A stretch of DNA of 64,000 nt from Clostridia bacterium. Lineage in GTDB: Bacteria > Bacillota > Clostridia > RUG12999. The notes under the pieces were generated by a model. The model did not search any database. It had not been told where the DNA came from and saw nothing but the letters and a program-made list of their open reading frames with translations. The stretch is taken from the NCBI GenBank assembly GCA_017396395.1, contig JAFQMF010000015.1:1-64000 (forward strand). Direction: 5' to 3'. Each line of letters begins with the position of its first letter. Position 1 is the stretch's first letter. The translations under genes were made by a program, and so were the position numbers. This document shows positions 31,910-41,542 of this stretch, piece by piece.

Positions 31910-31938
31910 ATTTCTACAATATCAAAATCAAAAAAAGC

Positions 31939-31967
31939 TTGCAAAATGGCTTTATCTGGTGTATAAT
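31939..31967 (+). promoter_or_regulatory. Promoter of the S10-spc-alpha ribosomal operon
   Basis: TTGCAA (31939-31944), 17 bp, TATAAT (31962-31967). Transcription should begin near 31974, giving a leader of about 330 nt before rpsJ. Confidence 0.78.
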
Positions 31968-31973
31968 GGAAAC

Positions 31974-32302
31974 GTTGTGACAAGGCAACCGATGAAGCGG
32001 AGGTTGCACGCGGTATCAGCGTGGTTTTCCGTGGAGGTTTGTCCGATTCATGAAACCGGGCGGCAGAGTCACTGTACACGAGCTATAAATACATTTGTAC
32101 AAAAGGAGCATAAACGCCGAGGCGTTGCTTGTAACGGGCAAGGTACGGGCAGTATGCAAGGGTACAGGTGGAGTTTGCGTATGGTAACCCGGAGCTATTA
32201 AATCTTCGGGTTTTTATTATGGGTGAGCATGACACACCCGGATGAGTGTACAGAAAATTTGCTGTTGCAACTCGGAGAAATATTATAAGGAGGCGACAGT
32301 GC
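31974..32302 (+). ncRNA. Structured leader of the S10 operon with internal terminator
   Basis: This leader is GC-richer than its flanks. GACAA (31979-31983) can pair with TTGTC (32039-32043), enclosing GCAACC/GGTTGC (31985-32007) and ACGC/GCGT (32008-32022), a three-way junction. GGTTT/AAACC (32036-32057) would compete with its closing stem. Further hairpins are TGTAC/GTACA (32073-32101) and AACGC-CGAG-GCGTT (32113-32126). CTGTACAC (32072-32079) is also complementary to GTGTACAG (32246-32253), beyond the terminator at 32186-32215. The layout suggests attenuation, probably by a ribosomal protein. I do not recognise it as a named family. A peptide can be read in part of it but has no ribosome site. 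Confidence 0.65.
32186..32216 (+). terminator. Intrinsic terminator (attenuator) inside the S10 leader
   Basis: AACCCGGAG and CTTCGGGTT form a 9-bp stem with one G-T pair and a 9-nt loop, followed by TTTTTATTAT. It lies 87 nt before the rpsJ start and after the operon promoter, so it must be read through for the cluster to be expressed. Confidence 0.8.
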
Positions 32303-32611
32303 ATGGCAACACAGAAAATGAGAATCAGACTTAAGGCTTATGATCATACATTGGTAGATCAGTCCGCAACTAAGATTGTGGAAACAGCTAAGAGAACAGG
32401 ATCAAAGGTATCAGGTCCGATACCACTTCCCACAAAGAAGGAAGTTGTAACAATCCTTAGGGCAGTTCACAAGTATAAAGATTCCCGTGAACAGTTCGAA
32501 CTCAGAACTCACAAGAGACTTATCGACATCTTAACTCCTACAGCTAAGACAGTTGAAGCTCTTAAGAAGTTAGATTTACCCGCCGGCGTTGAAATAGAAA
32601 TCAAGCTTTAA
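32303..32611 (+). CDS. rpsJ: Ribosomal protein S10
   Basis: This 102-residue protein has the usual S10 length and opening ([10 protein letters not shown] after a short MATQK lead) and ends in the conserved GVEIEIKL. S10 belongs to the 30S head and is the NusE partner in antitermination. ATG 32303 follows AAGGAGG by 8-9 nt; the frame is open 19 codons further upstream, but those codons overlie that site. First gene of the 31-gene cluster, preceded by the attenuated leader. Confidence 0.98.
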   Translation: MATQKMRIRLKAYDHTLVDQSATKIVETAKRTGSKVSGPIPLPTKKEVVTILRAVHKYKDSREQFELRTHKRLIDILTPTAKTVEALKKLDLPAGVEIEIKL

Positions 32612-32721
32612 GGCGGAAAGAAGTTAAGTTTGGGTGAAAAAGCATTTGTCATGATGTGCTTATTTATCCAAGGTCAAGTTGGTAAAAGCCAACCAATAAC
32701 CAAACGGAGGTGTAAAGGAAA

Positions 32722-33357
32722 ATGAAAAAAGCAATTTTAGGTAAAAAGTTGGGTATGACTCAGGTTTTCGCTGAAGACGGCAAGGTTACTCCTGTTACAG
32801 TAATTGAAGCAGGTCCTTGCACAGTAGTTCAGAAGAAGACAGTTAAAACCGACGGTTACGATGCAATCCAGGTTGGATTTGCAGCAAAAGCAGAAAGAAA
32901 GATGAACAAGCCTACAAAGGGTCACTTCGACAAGGCAGGCGTAGCTTACACTCGCTACCTTAAAGAGTTCAGACTTGATGACATTTCCAAAATTAAGGTA
33001 GGAGAAGTTATTAAGGTTGACGCTTTTGAAGTGGGTGAAGTTGTAGATGTAACAGGTACAAGCAAGGGTCATGGTTTCAGCGGCGTAATTAAACGTTACG
33101 GCTTTGCAAGACTTAAAGAGACTCATGGTACAGGTCCTGTTCACAGACACGCAGGCTCAATGGGTGCATGTTCAAGTCCTTCCAGAATCTTTAAAGGTAA
33201 GAAATTACCAGGAAGATATGGCGCAGTAAAGACTACAGTGCTTAACCTTGACGTAGTTAAGGTAGATGCTGAAAAGAATTTACTTCTTGTTAAGGGCGCA
33301 GTACCCGGACCTAAGGGCGGATTACTTTATATAAGAAATTCAGTTAAAGGTAAATAA
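32722..33357 (+). CDS. rplC: Ribosomal protein L3
   Basis: This 211-residue L3 begins [15 protein letters not shown], the bacterial signature. It has the central [14 protein letters not shown] and the loop [12 protein letters not shown] that reaches the peptidyl transferase centre. L3 starts 50S assembly. The 110-nt gap after rpsJ is large for this cluster and contains a small hairpin (GTTGG-TAAAAG-CCAAC, about 32680-32696) and AAGCA/TGCTT pairing, so some intercistronic processing is possible. Confidence 0.98.
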   Translation: MKKAILGKKLGMTQVFAEDGKVTPVTVIEAGPCTVVQKKTVKTDGYDAIQVGFAAKAERKMNKPTKGHFDKAGVAYTRYLKEFRLDDISKIKVGEVIKVDAFEVGEVVDVTGTSKGHGFSGVIKRYGFARLKETHGTGPVHRHAGSMGACSSPSRIFKGKKLPGRYGAVKTTVLNLDVVKVDAEKNLLLVKGAVPGPKGGLLYIRNSVKGK

Positions 33358-33386
33358 TATAGAACAGCAGAAAGGAGGAATACATT

Positions 33387-34010
33387 ATGCCAAACGTGGC
33401 TATGTATAATATGTCCGGCGAATCTGTTGGTACAATTGATTTATCAGATGTAGTATTCGGACAGGAAATAAATAAGGTAGCAGTTCATGAAGTTATCAAG
33501 AACTACCTTGCAAATCAGAGACAAGGCACACAGAGCACAAAGACCAGAACCGAAGTTAGCGGTGGCGGTAAGAAGCCTTGGAGACAGAAAGGCACAGGCA
33601 GAGCAAGACAGGGTAGCACCAGAGCTCCTCAGTGGACCGGCGGTGGCGTTGCACTTGGACCTAAGCCTCGTGACTACAGATACACATTAAATAGAAAATT
33701 AAGAAAGATTGCTCTTAAGTCTGCACTCAGCAGTAAGGTTGAGGACAGCACAATCGTTGTTGTAGATAACATTGAACTTGAGGCAATTAAAACAAAAGCA
33801 GTTGCAGATATGATTGCTAAATTACCGGTTGAAGGTACAGCACTTATCGTTACAGCTGATAAAAACGAAAATGTTTACAAATCAGCTAAGAATATCAGCG
33901 GTGTTGATACTACATTCGTAGGTCAGATGAACGTTTATGATCTTCTTAAGTACGAATATATGGTAGTTTCCAAAGATGCAGTTGCAAAGATTGAGGAGGT
34001 GTACGCATAA
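33387..34010 (+). CDS. rplD: Ribosomal protein L4
   Basis: This 207-residue L4 has the basic tunnel-lining extension with [19 protein letters not shown] near 53-71. In gammaproteobacteria L4 represses the S10 operon through the leader RNA, so L4 is a candidate ligand for the leader at 31974, although that mechanism is not known in Firmicutes. AAAGGAGG precedes the ATG, and the stop overlaps rplW by 1 nt. Confidence 0.98.
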   Translation: MPNVAMYNMSGESVGTIDLSDVVFGQEINKVAVHEVIKNYLANQRQGTQSTKTRTEVSGGGKKPWRQKGTGRARQGSTRAPQWTGGGVALGPKPRDYRYTLNRKLRKIALKSALSSKVEDSTIVVVDNIELEAIKTKAVADMIAKLPVEGTALIVTADKNENVYKSAKNISGVDTTFVGQMNVYDLLKYEYMVVSKDAVAKIEEVYA

Positions 34011-34300
34011 TGACTTCATATGATATTATCAGAAAGCCTATCATCACAGAAAAGAGTATGAGTGGTGCGGCTGAAAAGAAGTACACTTTTGAGGTTGCTA
34101 TCGGAGCTAACAAGGTTCAGATTAAGCAGGCGATTGAAGAAATTTTTGGCGTAAAAGTAGAGAAGGTAAACACCCAGAGAATTCTTGGTAAAAAGAAGAG
34201 AATGGGTGCAAACGAAGGCAAAAGAGCAGACTGGAAGAAAGCTGTTGTTACACTTAAGGCTGACAGCAAGACAATAGAATTCTTCGAAGGTATGGCTTAA
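34010..34300 (+). CDS. rplW: Ribosomal protein L23
   Basis: This 96-residue L23 starts with the conserved [12 protein letters not shown] and has the [13 protein letters not shown] loop. It lies at the tunnel exit and docks trigger factor and SRP. Its TAATG overlap with rplD implies coupled translation. Confidence 0.97.
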   Translation: MTSYDIIRKPIITEKSMSGAAEKKYTFEVAIGANKVQIKQAIEEIFGVKVEKVNTQRILGKKKRMGANEGKRADWKKAVVTLKADSKTIEFFEGMA

Positions 34301-34322
34301 GCCGATATAGGAGGTAATTAAA

Positions 34323-35156
34323 GTGGCATTAAGAAAGTATAGTCCCACTTCCCCCGCACGTAGATTTATGACAACTTCTACTTTTGAGGAAATTACAACA
34401 AACAAACCGGAAAGATCTCTTCTTGAGGTAAATAAGAAGACAGCCGGCAGAAACTCATACGGTAGAATTACAGTTCGTCACAGAGGCGGCGGAAACAGAA
34501 CAAAATACAGAATTATAGACTTTAAGAGAGCTAAGGACGGAATGAATGCAAAGGTTATGACCATTGAGTACGATCCTAACAGAAGTGCAAATATTGCACT
34601 TATTCAGTATGAGGATGGTACAAAGGCATACATCATCGCTCCTTATGGAATTAAAGTTGGCGACACAATCGTGTCTGGTTCAACTGCTGATATTAAAGCA
34701 GGTAACACTCTTCAGATTAAAGATATTCCTGTAGGTACAATTATCCACAACATTGAGCTTGTTCCAGGTAAGGGTGCTCAGCTTGCAAGAAGTGCAGGTG
34801 TAAGTGCACAGCTTATGTCTAAAGAAGAAAAGTACGGACAGGTAAGACTTCCCTCAGGCGAAGTTAGATATGTATCTCTTCTTTGTAGAGCAACAATTGG
34901 TCAGGTAGGTAATATTGACCATGAAAACATTTCTCTTGGTAAAGCAGGAAGAAAACGTCATATGGGTTGGAGACCTACAGTTCGAGGCGTAGTTATGAAC
35001 CCCAACGATCACCCTCACGGTGGTGGTGAAGGTAAGTCACCTATCGGACGTCCAAGCCCCGTAACACCTTGGGGTAAACCTGCACTTGGTCTTAAGACAA
35101 GATCCAAGAAAAAAGCATCTAACAAGATGATTGTTAAGAGAAGAAATTCTAAGTAA
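34323..35156 (+). CDS. rplB: Ribosomal protein L2
   Basis: This 277-residue L2 has the family-diagnostic C-terminal block with [16 protein letters not shown] and the conserved His of the peptidyl transferase region, followed by [17 protein letters not shown]. It starts with GTG 34323 preceded by AGGAGG, a common alternative start for this gene in Clostridia. Confidence 0.98.
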   Translation: MALRKYSPTSPARRFMTTSTFEEITTNKPERSLLEVNKKTAGRNSYGRITVRHRGGGNRTKYRIIDFKRAKDGMNAKVMTIEYDPNRSANIALIQYEDGTKAYIIAPYGIKVGDTIVSGSTADIKAGNTLQIKDIPVGTIIHNIELVPGKGAQLARSAGVSAQLMSKEEKYGQVRLPSGEVRYVSLLCRATIGQVGNIDHENISLGKAGRKRHMGWRPTVRGVVMNPNDHPHGGGEGKSPIGRPSPVTPWGKPALGLKTRSKKKASNKMIVKRRNSK

Positions 35157-35188
35157 TTAAAGTCGGACATCCGAAAGGAGGATATAAA

Positions 35189-35461
35189 ATGAGCAGATCG
35201 CTTAAAAAAGGACCTTTTGTCCAGGAAAAGCTTCTTAAGAGAATTCACGCTATGAACGAAGCAGGCGAAAAGAAGGCACTTAAGACCTGGTCAAGAGCAT
35301 CAACAATATTCCCTGAAATGACCGGTCATACAATTGCAGTTCACGATGGACGTAAACACGTTCCGGTTTATATAACTGAAGATATGATAGGACATAAGCT
35401 TGGTGAATTTGCTCCTACAAGAACCTTCAAAGGTCACGCAGGAAGCAAGACAACAAAGTAA
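35189..35461 (+). CDS. rpsS: Ribosomal protein S19
   Basis: This 90-residue S19 has the typical [10 protein letters not shown] start and [12 protein letters not shown] near the end. It binds with S13 in the 30S head. A strong AAAGGAGG precedes the ATG; gaps to neighbours are 32 and 39 nt. Confidence 0.97.
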   Translation: MSRSLKKGPFVQEKLLKRIHAMNEAGEKKALKTWSRASTIFPEMTGHTIAVHDGRKHVPVYITEDMIGHKLGEFAPTRTFKGHAGSKTTK

Positions 35462-35500
35462 ATAGATAATCTATAGGGTTATAGAAAGGAGGAACGACAC

Positions 35501-35836
35501 ATGGAGGCACGTGCAATAAGCAGATACGTTCGTATCTCACCACGCAAAGTTAAAGTTGTCGTTGATTTAATAAGAAATAAGCCTGTAGGTGTTGCAATGG
35601 GTATTTTAAACAACACACCAAAGGCAGCATCAGAAGTACTGATTAAGTTACTAAAATCCGCTATGGCAAACGCTGAAAATAACCATAACATGAATGTTGA
35701 TAAGTTATATGTAGCTGAAGTTTTTGCTAATCCCGGACCAATTCTTAAGAGAATTATGCCGAGAGCACAGGGCAGAGCTTTCAGAATTAACAAGCGTACA
35801 AGCCACATTACATTAGTATTAAAAGAGAAAGAATAA
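35501..35836 (+). CDS. rplV: Ribosomal protein L22
   Basis: This 111-residue L22 has [18 protein letters not shown] near 8-25 and the tunnel hairpin region [11 protein letters not shown] near 86-96, the segment where macrolide-resistance changes arise. The hairpin looks intact. Confidence 0.97.
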   Translation: MEARAISRYVRISPRKVKVVVDLIRNKPVGVAMGILNNTPKAASEVLIKLLKSAMANAENNHNMNVDKLYVAEVFANPGPILKRIMPRAQGRAFRINKRTSHITLVLKEKE

Positions 35837-35852
35837 GAGGAGGTGTAAGGTT

Positions 35853-36518
35853 TTGGGACAGAAAGTACATCCGCACGGACTTAGAGTTGGTGTCATTCAG
35901 GACTGGGACTCTAAATGGTTTGCAGACAAAGCAAACTTCGGAAACAATCTTGTAGAAGATTACAACATCAGAGTATATCTGAAAAAGGAACTCTATGCAG
36001 CAGGTCTTGCTAAGGCTGAAATTGAAAGAAAAGCCGGTAAGATTTATGTTAACTTATATGTAGCAAAGCCCGGTATCGTTATCGGTAAGGGTGGCGCAGA
36101 AATCGAAAAGCTTAAGAAGAATCTTGTTACTAAATTTGGTAAGGACTTTATAGTTAATACCAGAGAAGTAAAAAATCCCGATACCAATGCACAGCTTGTT
36201 GCTGAAAACATTGCAGGTCAGCTTGAAAGAAGAATTTCCTTCAGAAAAGCTATGAAGTCTGTAATGGGCAGAGCTATGAAACTTGGAGTAAAGGGTATTA
36301 AGACAACATGTTCAGGTCGTCTTGGCGGTGCTGAAATCGCTCGTAGCGAACAGTATCACGAGGGTACAATTCCTCTTCAGACAATCAGAGCAGATATAGA
36401 TTACGGCTTTTGTGAAGCGAATACCACATATGGTAAAATCGGTGTAAAGGTATGGATTTACAAAGGTGAGGTTCTTCCTGAGGTTAAGAAGACCAAGAAA
36501 GCGGAAGGAGGAAGATAA
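35853..36518 (+). CDS. rpsC: Ribosomal protein S3
   Basis: This 221-residue S3 starts [13 protein letters not shown] and has the KH-domain loop [12 protein letters not shown] near 70-82 and [16 protein letters not shown] near 150-165. It forms part of the mRNA entry site and helicase. It uses TTG as start, 10 nt after AGGAGG. rplP follows after 2 nt. Confidence 0.97.
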   Translation: MGQKVHPHGLRVGVIQDWDSKWFADKANFGNNLVEDYNIRVYLKKELYAAGLAKAEIERKAGKIYVNLYVAKPGIVIGKGGAEIEKLKKNLVTKFGKDFIVNTREVKNPDTNAQLVAENIAGQLERRISFRKAMKSVMGRAMKLGVKGIKTTCSGRLGGAEIARSEQYHEGTIPLQTIRADIDYGFCEANTTYGKIGVKVWIYKGEVLPEVKKTKKAEGGR

Positions 36519-36520
36519 GA

Positions 36521-36961
36521 ATGTTATTACCTAAAAGAGTTAAATATCGTAGAGTACACAGAGGTCGTACAAAGGGTGTTGCAACAAGAGGTAATAAGAT
36601 CACTTACGGTGATTACGGTATCGTAGCAACTGAGCCCGGTTGGATTAAAAGTAACCAGATAGAGGCAGCCCGTATTGCAATGACAAGATACGTTAAAAGA
36701 GGCGGTAAGGTTTGGATTAAGATATTCCCGGATAAGCCTGTTACACAGAAACCAGCTGAAACTCGAATGGGTAGTGGTAAAGGTTCTCCTGAGTATTGGG
36801 TAGCTGTTATTAAGCCCGGTAGAGTATTATTCGAAATGGCAGGCGTAACTGAGGATGTTGCCAGAGCTGCAATGACAAGAGCTATTCACAAATTACCTAT
36901 TAAGTGTAAGTTTGTTGCTCGTGAAGTAGAAGAAATGGATGGTGAGGCAAATGAAGGCTAA
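36521..36961 (+). CDS. rplP: Ribosomal protein L16
   Basis: This 146-residue L16 has the typical [15 protein letters not shown] start and [15 protein letters not shown], which contacts the A-site tRNA elbow. Its last 11 nt overlap the start of rpmC. Confidence 0.97.
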   Translation: MLLPKRVKYRRVHRGRTKGVATRGNKITYGDYGIVATEPGWIKSNQIEAARIAMTRYVKRGGKVWIKIFPDKPVTQKPAETRMGSGKGSPEYWVAVIKPGRVLFEMAGVTEDVARAAMTRAIHKLPIKCKFVAREVEEMDGEANEG

Positions 36962-37154
36962 TGAAATACGCGAATTAAATAAAGCAGAATTAGAGCTTAA
37001 GCTGAAGGATCTCAAGCAGGAACTTTTCAATATGAGATTTCAGCATGCCACCAACCAGCTTGATAATCCTATGAAGATGGTTGAGGTTAAAAAGACCATT
37101 GCCAGAGTTAAAACCATACTTCGTGAAATTGAAATTGAAGAAGCTTCTAAGTAA
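36951..37154 (+). CDS. rpmC: Ribosomal protein L29
   Basis: This 67-residue helical protein has the L29 pattern ([22 protein letters not shown]). ATG 36951 is chosen over the frame start at 36939 because GGTGAGG lies 6-7 nt upstream and the product then has the family length. It overlaps rplP by 11 nt. Confidence 0.96.
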   Translation: MKANEIRELNKAELELKLKDLKQELFNMRFQHATNQLDNPMKMVEVKKTIARVKTILREIEIEEASK

Positions 37155-37193
37155 GCAGATTACGAAAAGTAGCGAAAGGAGGACAACGAAGCA

Positions 37194-37448
37194 ATGGAAA
37201 GAAATTACAGAAAAACCAGAACAGGTAAAGTAATTAGTGATAAGATGGATAAAACAATCGTTGTTGCTATTGAGGAGAATGTAAAGCATCCTCTTTACGG
37301 TAAAATTGTAAAGAGAACTTACAAACTTAAAGCTCATGACGAAAACAATGAGTGTGGTATCGGAGATAGAGTTAAGGTGATGGAGACAAGACCATTATCC
37401 AAGGATAAGAGATGGCGTCTTGTTGAAGTTGTTGAAAAAGCTAGATAA
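37194..37448 (+). CDS. rpsQ: Ribosomal protein S17
   Basis: This 84-residue OB-fold protein has the S17 motifs [14 protein letters not shown] near 11-24 and [18 protein letters not shown] at the end. A primary 16S rRNA binder in the 30S body. AAAGGAGG precedes the ATG. Confidence 0.97.
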   Translation: MERNYRKTRTGKVISDKMDKTIVVAIEENVKHPLYGKIVKRTYKLKAHDENNECGIGDRVKVMETRPLSKDKRWRLVEVVEKAR

Positions 37449-37480
37449 TTGAAGAACGCATAAGGAAGGAGTGAACCTAA

Positions 37481-37849
37481 GTGATTCAACAGCAGACACT
37501 TTTAAAGGTTGCAGATAACACCGGTGCAAAAGAGCTTATGTGTATCAGAGTGCTGGGAGGTTCCGGCAGAAAATACGCAGCAATAGGTGACGTTGTGGTA
37601 GCTTCTGTTAAGAAAGCAACACCCGGCGGAGTTGTTAAAAAAGGTGAAGTAGTAAAAGCTGTAATCGTACGTTCTGTAAAAGGTACTCGCCGTGCAGACG
37701 GTTCATATATCAGATTTGACGAAAACGCAGCGGTTATTATCAAAGATGATAAAAACCCAAAAGGTACACGTATTTTTGGCCCGGTAGCAAGGGAACTCAG
37801 AGAAAAGGAATATATGAAGATTCTTTCTCTGGCTCCGGAAGTGCTATAA
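37481..37849 (+). CDS. rplN: Ribosomal protein L14
   Basis: This 122-residue L14 starts [17 protein letters not shown] and has the [14 protein letters not shown] block. It helps form intersubunit bridges and is the RsfS docking site. GTG start with AAGGAG about 8 nt upstream. Confidence 0.97.
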   Translation: MIQQQTLLKVADNTGAKELMCIRVLGGSGRKYAAIGDVVVASVKKATPGGVVKKGEVVKAVIVRSVKGTRRADGSYIRFDENAAVIIKDDKNPKGTRIFGPVARELREKEYMKILSLAPEVL

Positions 37850-37866
37850 GAGGGAGGTGCATATAA

Positions 37867-38190
37867 ATGAATAAGATGCATGTTAAAACCGGTGATGAAG
37901 TAATCGTAATCAGCGGTAAAGATAAGGGTAAAAAGGGCAAGGTTATTGCCGTTAATCCCGAAGAAAGAAAAGTTATTGTTGATAAAATAAACGTAATGAC
38001 AAGACATCAGAAAGCTCGCAATCAGAATCAGCAGGGCGGCCTTGTACAGAAGGAATGCCCCATTTATGCCAGCAAGGTTATGAGAGTATGCCCTAAGTGT
38101 GGCAAACCCACAAGAATCGGCAGACAGGTAAATGCTGAAGGCAAAACTTCAAGATTCTGTAAGAACTGTAATGAAGTTATTGATGAATAA
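37867..38190 (+). CDS. rplX: Ribosomal protein L24
   Basis: This 107-residue L24 has the KOW motif near the N-terminus (GDEVIVISGKDKGKKGKV, 9-26). Its C-terminal half contains a four-cysteine zinc-ribbon pattern (C75, C78, C98, C101), one of several zinc-type ribosomal proteins here. It is an early 50S assembly initiator. Confidence 0.97.
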   Translation: MNKMHVKTGDEVIVISGKDKGKKGKVIAVNPEERKVIVDKINVMTRHQKARNQNQQGGLVQKECPIYASKVMRVCPKCGKPTRIGRQVNAEGKTSRFCKNCNEVIDE

Positions 38191-38212
38191 TTGCGAGAGG
38201 AGGTAACAATCA

Positions 38213-38755
38213 ATGGCAAGACTTAAAGACAAGTATATTAGTGAAATAGCCCCTGCTTTAATGACAAAGTTCTCATATAAAAGCCCTATGCAGATACCAA
38301 AGCTTGATAAAATCGTTATCAATATTGGTCTTGGTGAAGCAAAGGATAATCCTAAGGCAATTGATTCTGCTTTAAAGGATCTTGAGGACATTACAGGTCA
38401 GAAGCCCATAGTTACCAAAGCAAGAAATTCAGTTGCTAACTTTAAACTTAGAGAAGGCATGAATATCGGCGTTAAGGTAACACTTAGAGCTGAGAAAATG
38501 TACGAATTTCTTGACAGACTCTTCAATGTTGCTCTTCCCCGTGTAAGAGACTTCAGAGGTATTAACCCTAACTCTTTCGACGGTCGTGGCAACTATTCAA
38601 TGGGTTTAAAAGAACAGTTGATATTCCCTGAGATTGAATACGATAAAATTGATAAAATCAGAGGTATGGATATCATCATGGTAACTACTGCTAAAACAGA
38701 CGAAGAAGCTCGTGAACTTTTAACACTCATGGGTGCTCCGTTTAGCAGAAACTAA
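38213..38755 (+). CDS. rplE: Ribosomal protein L5
   Basis: This 180-residue L5 has the conserved [15 protein letters not shown] near 28-42 and the RDFRGI / [10 protein letters not shown] region. It is part of the 5S RNP in the central protuberance. AGGAGG precedes the ATG. Confidence 0.97.
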   Translation: MARLKDKYISEIAPALMTKFSYKSPMQIPKLDKIVINIGLGEAKDNPKAIDSALKDLEDITGQKPIVTKARNSVANFKLREGMNIGVKVTLRAEKMYEFLDRLFNVALPRVRDFRGINPNSFDGRGNYSMGLKEQLIFPEIEYDKIDKIRGMDIIMVTTAKTDEEARELLTLMGAPFSRN

Positions 38756-38773
38756 GAGGGGAGGCATATAGTA

Positions 38774-38959
38774 ATGGCGAAAAAAGCAATGGTACTTAAG
38801 CAGCAGGCTGAGCAGAAATTTTCCACAAGAGAATACAACAGATGTAAAATCTGCGGAAGACCTCATGCTTATTTAAGAAAATTCGGAATTTGCCGTATAT
38901 GCTTCAGAGAATTGGCTTACAAAGGCCAGATCCCTGGTGTAAAGAAGGCAAGCTGGTAA
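38774..38959 (+). CDS. rpsN: Ribosomal protein S14, zinc-binding type
   Basis: This 61-residue short S14 has two CxxC pairs (C24/C27 and C40/C43) that bind zinc. This is the zinc-dependent (RpsN/RpsZ, C+) form, unlike the longer zinc-free paralogue used under zinc limitation. No such paralogue is in the window. GAGGGGAGG is upstream. Confidence 0.97.
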   Translation: MAKKAMVLKQQAEQKFSTREYNRCKICGRPHAYLRKFGICRICFRELAYKGQIPGVKKASW

Positions 38960-38992
38960 TATTATTTACCGATAAGGAAGGAGGTACACCTA

Positions 38993-39391
38993 ATGCATAT
39001 TACAGACCCAATCGCAGATATGCTTACAAGAATTAGAAATGCTTCTTCAGCAAAGCACGAAACTGTAGATGTTCCCGCTTCTAAAATGAAGAAGGAAATT
39101 GCAGAAATTCTGCTTAACGAAGGCTATATAAAGAATTATCAAATGATTGATGACGCTACACAGGGTGTTATTCGCATAACACTTAAGTACGGTGCAAATA
39201 AGACAAAGGTTATTTCCGGTATTGAGAGAGTGAGCAAACCAGGACTTCGTATTTACGCAAGTAAAGAAGAGTTACCTAAGGTACTCAGAGGTATGGGTAT
39301 TGCTATTATTTCAACATCTAAGGGAATTATGACCGATAAGGAAGCTCGCAGACAGAATGTAGGCGGCGAAGTGCTTGCTTTTGTATGGTAA
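38993..39391 (+). CDS. rpsH: Ribosomal protein S8
   Basis: This 132-residue S8 has [13 protein letters not shown] near 4-16 and the C-terminal [13 protein letters not shown]. It binds the 16S central domain; in E. coli it represses the spc operon. AAGGAGG precedes the ATG. Confidence 0.97.
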   Translation: MHITDPIADMLTRIRNASSAKHETVDVPASKMKKEIAEILLNEGYIKNYQMIDDATQGVIRITLKYGANKTKVISGIERVSKPGLRIYASKEELPKVLRGMGIAIISTSKGIMTDKEARRQNVGGEVLAFVW

Positions 39392-39417
39392 GTTGTCAAG
39401 ATTAAGGAGGTGCAGTA

Positions 39418-39966
39418 ATGTCTAGAATTGGAAATATGCCTATCACTTTACCAGAAGGCGTAGAGATTAAGATTGGCAGAGATAATAAAATAACTGTTAA
39501 AGGACCTCAGGGAACTCTTGAAGCTCGTATCAATCCAGATATGAAAGTTAAGAGCAAGGACGGCGTTGTAACAGTTACAAGACCAACCGAAGACAAAGAG
39601 CACAAATCTCTTCACGGCCTTAGCCGTACACTTATCAACAATATGGTTGTGGGTGTTTCCCAGGGATTTGAAAAGAAGCTTGAAGTAGAAGGCGTTGGTT
39701 ACAGAGCAACAAAACAGGGTGACAAGCTTGTTATGAACCTTGGCTATTCTCACCAGGTTGAAATGGCTGAAATTGAAGGTATCAAGATTGAAGTACCCGA
39801 TCAGAACACTATTATCGTAAAAGGTGTGGACAAACAGAAGGTTGGACAGTTCGCAGCTGAGATAAGAGAAAAGAGACCGCCTGAACCTTACAAGGGTAAG
39901 GGTATCAGATACGCTGGAGAAGTTATCAAGCGTAAAGAAGGTAAGACAGGCGCTAAGAAGAAATAA
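39418..39966 (+). CDS. rplF: Ribosomal protein L6
   Basis: This 182-residue L6 consists of two similar folds, with the signature [13 protein letters not shown] near 152-164. It binds near the sarcin-ricin loop. AAGGAGG precedes the ATG by 6 nt. Confidence 0.97.
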   Translation: MSRIGNMPITLPEGVEIKIGRDNKITVKGPQGTLEARINPDMKVKSKDGVVTVTRPTEDKEHKSLHGLSRTLINNMVVGVSQGFEKKLEVEGVGYRATKQGDKLVMNLGYSHQVEMAEIEGIKIEVPDQNTIIVKGVDKQKVGQFAAEIREKRPPEPYKGKGIRYAGEVIKRKEGKTGAKKK

Positions 39967-39986
39967 TTGAGAGGAGGCTATAAGAA

Positions 39987-40349
39987 ATGATTAAAAGAAA
40001 AGACAGCAATGCTGCAAGAATCAGACGTCACGCTCGTGTGCGTAAGAACATCAGCGGCACAGCAGAAAGACCAAGACTTAGTGTATATAGAAGCTTAAAT
40101 CATATTTACGCTCAGATTATAGACGACGTTGCAGGTAAAACATTAGTAGCAGCCTCTACTTTAGACAGTTCTCTTAAAGCCAATTACGGTGGCAATAAAG
40201 AGGCAGCTAAGGCTGTAGGTCTGTTAATAGCAGACAGAGCAAAAGAAAAGGGAATTACAGAAGTAGTTTTCGACCGTGGCGGATATGTTTACCACGGAAG
40301 AGTTGCAGAATTAGCAGACGGTGCGCGTGAAGGCGGCCTTAAATTCTAA
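39987..40349 (+). CDS. rplR: Ribosomal protein L18
   Basis: This 120-residue L18 has a basic N-terminus, [19 protein letters not shown] near 28-46 and [12 protein letters not shown]. It binds 5S rRNA along with L5. GAGAGGAGG is upstream. Confidence 0.97.
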   Translation: MIKRKDSNAARIRRHARVRKNISGTAERPRLSVYRSLNHIYAQIIDDVAGKTLVAASTLDSSLKANYGGNKEAAKAVGLLIADRAKEKGITEVVFDRGGYVYHGRVAELADGAREGGLKF

Positions 40350-40367
40350 AGAAGGAGGTAAACAGTA

Positions 40368-40889
40368 GTGCAGGATAAGGAAAGAAAATTTAAAAACGAA
40401 GCTCAGGACACTCCCGAGTTAAAGGAGAAGGTTGTTACTATCAACCGTGTTGCAAAAACTGTTAAGGGCGGCCGTACAATGAGATTTTCAGTACTTGCAG
40501 TTGTAGGTGATGAAAACGGTCATGTAGGTTGCGGTACAGGTAAAGCAGCTGAAATTCCTGACGCAGTAAGAAAAGCATTAGAAGATGCTAAGAAGAATAT
40601 GGTAACAGTTCCCCTTGCAGGTACAACAATACCTCACGAGGTTATAGGCACATACGGCGCAGGCGAAGTTCTTCTTCGTCCGGCTGGACCCGGTACCGGC
40701 GTTATCGCAGGTGCATGTGCCCGTGCAGTTATCGAACTTGCAGGTATCAAAGATATAAGAACGAAGTCACTTCGTTCCAACAACCCAAGAAACGTGGTTA
40801 CAGCTACAATTCAGGGTCTGGCAAGCTTAAAGAATGCTGACGATGTTGCAGCACTTCGTGGTAAGAATGCCAAGGATTTATTAAGCTAA
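40368..40889 (+). CDS. rpsE: Ribosomal protein S5
   Basis: This 173-residue S5 has an N-terminal double-stranded RNA-binding domain with [20 protein letters not shown] near 27-46 (the fidelity/spectinomycin region) and the [15 protein letters not shown] loop. GTG start 40368 follows AAGGAGG by 8 nt. Confidence 0.97.
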   Translation: MQDKERKFKNEAQDTPELKEKVVTINRVAKTVKGGRTMRFSVLAVVGDENGHVGCGTGKAAEIPDAVRKALEDAKKNMVTVPLAGTTIPHEVIGTYGAGEVLLRPAGPGTGVIAGACARAVIELAGIKDIRTKSLRSNNPRNVVTATIQGLASLKNADDVAALRGKNAKDLLS

Positions 40890-40902
40890 GGAGGAGCAAA
40901 AA

Positions 40903-41082
40903 ATGGCTCAGATAGAAGTTAAACAAGTTAAGAGCTCAATTGGTTGCAAAAAGGACCAGATTGCTACTCTTAAGGCTCTTGGACTTAAAAAAATAAGAGA
41001 TGTAAAGGTACACGAGGACAATGCAGCAATCCGCGGCATGGTTCAGAAGGTTGTACATTTAGTTGAAGTACGCGATGTATAA
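40903..41082 (+). CDS. rpmD: Ribosomal protein L30
   Basis: This 59-residue protein, translated directly from the sequence, reads MAQIEVKQVKSSIGCKKD and ends VVHLVEVRDV, the L30 pattern (K-SxIG-K, T-K-LGL). AAGGAGG precedes the ATG. It sits between rpsE (13-nt gap) and rplO (18-nt gap), its standard place in Firmicutes. Confidence 0.96.
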   Translation: MAQIEVKQVKSSIGCKKDQIATLKALGLKKIRDVKVHEDNAAIRGMVQKVVHLVEVRDV

Positions 41083-41100
41083 TTGAAGGAGGTGTAGCAA

Positions 41101-41541
41101 ATGCGTTTACACGAATTATCACCTGCAGAAGGTTCTACAAAAGTGGCTAAAAGAAAAGGTCGCGGTGCAGGAACCGGAAACGGCAAGACAGCCGGCAAGG
41201 GTCACAAGGGACAGAATGCTCGTTCAGGCGGCGGTGTAAGACCGGGCTTTGAAGGCGGACAGATGCCTTTGTACAGAAGACTTCCAAAACGTGGTTTTAA
41301 TAATATATTTGCTAAAGAATATGTTGAGGTTAATGTTTCAGCTTTAAACAGCTTTGAAGATGGAACAGAAATCACAGCAGAAGCTTTAAAAAATGCTGGT
41401 ATTATTAGCAAGACTATGGATGGTATCGCTGTTTTAGGTAATGGAGAAATTACTAAAAAGCTTACTGTTAAGGCTGCTAAGTTTACCAAGACAGCAATTG
41501 CAAAGATTGAAGCTGCAGGCGGAAAGGCAGAGGTGATGTAA
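41101..41541 (+). CDS. rplO: Ribosomal protein L15
   Basis: This 146-residue L15 has the glycine-rich basic N-half ([19 protein letters not shown], 20-38) and [17 protein letters not shown] near 56-72. A late-binding 50S protein. Only 1 nt separates it from secY. Confidence 0.97.
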   Translation: MRLHELSPAEGSTKVAKRKGRGAGTGNGKTAGKGHKGQNARSGGGVRPGFEGGQMPLYRRLPKRGFNNIFAKEYVEVNVSALNSFEDGTEITAEALKNAGIISKTMDGIAVLGNGEITKKLTVKAAKFTKTAIAKIEAAGGKAEVM

Positions 41542-41542
41542 T

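Noticed and set aside
31890-31918. AATTTCTAC repeats that resemble the core of Cas12a CRISPR direct repeats
   Set aside because: Only two adjacent half-sites occur, there is no spacer-repeat periodicity and no cas gene is near. They are better explained as a palindrome plus a half-site.
31959-32304. Small peptide frames inside the S10 leader
   Set aside because: They have no convincing ribosome sites and the sequence shows RNA pairing rather than codon structure, so I treat it as leader RNA.
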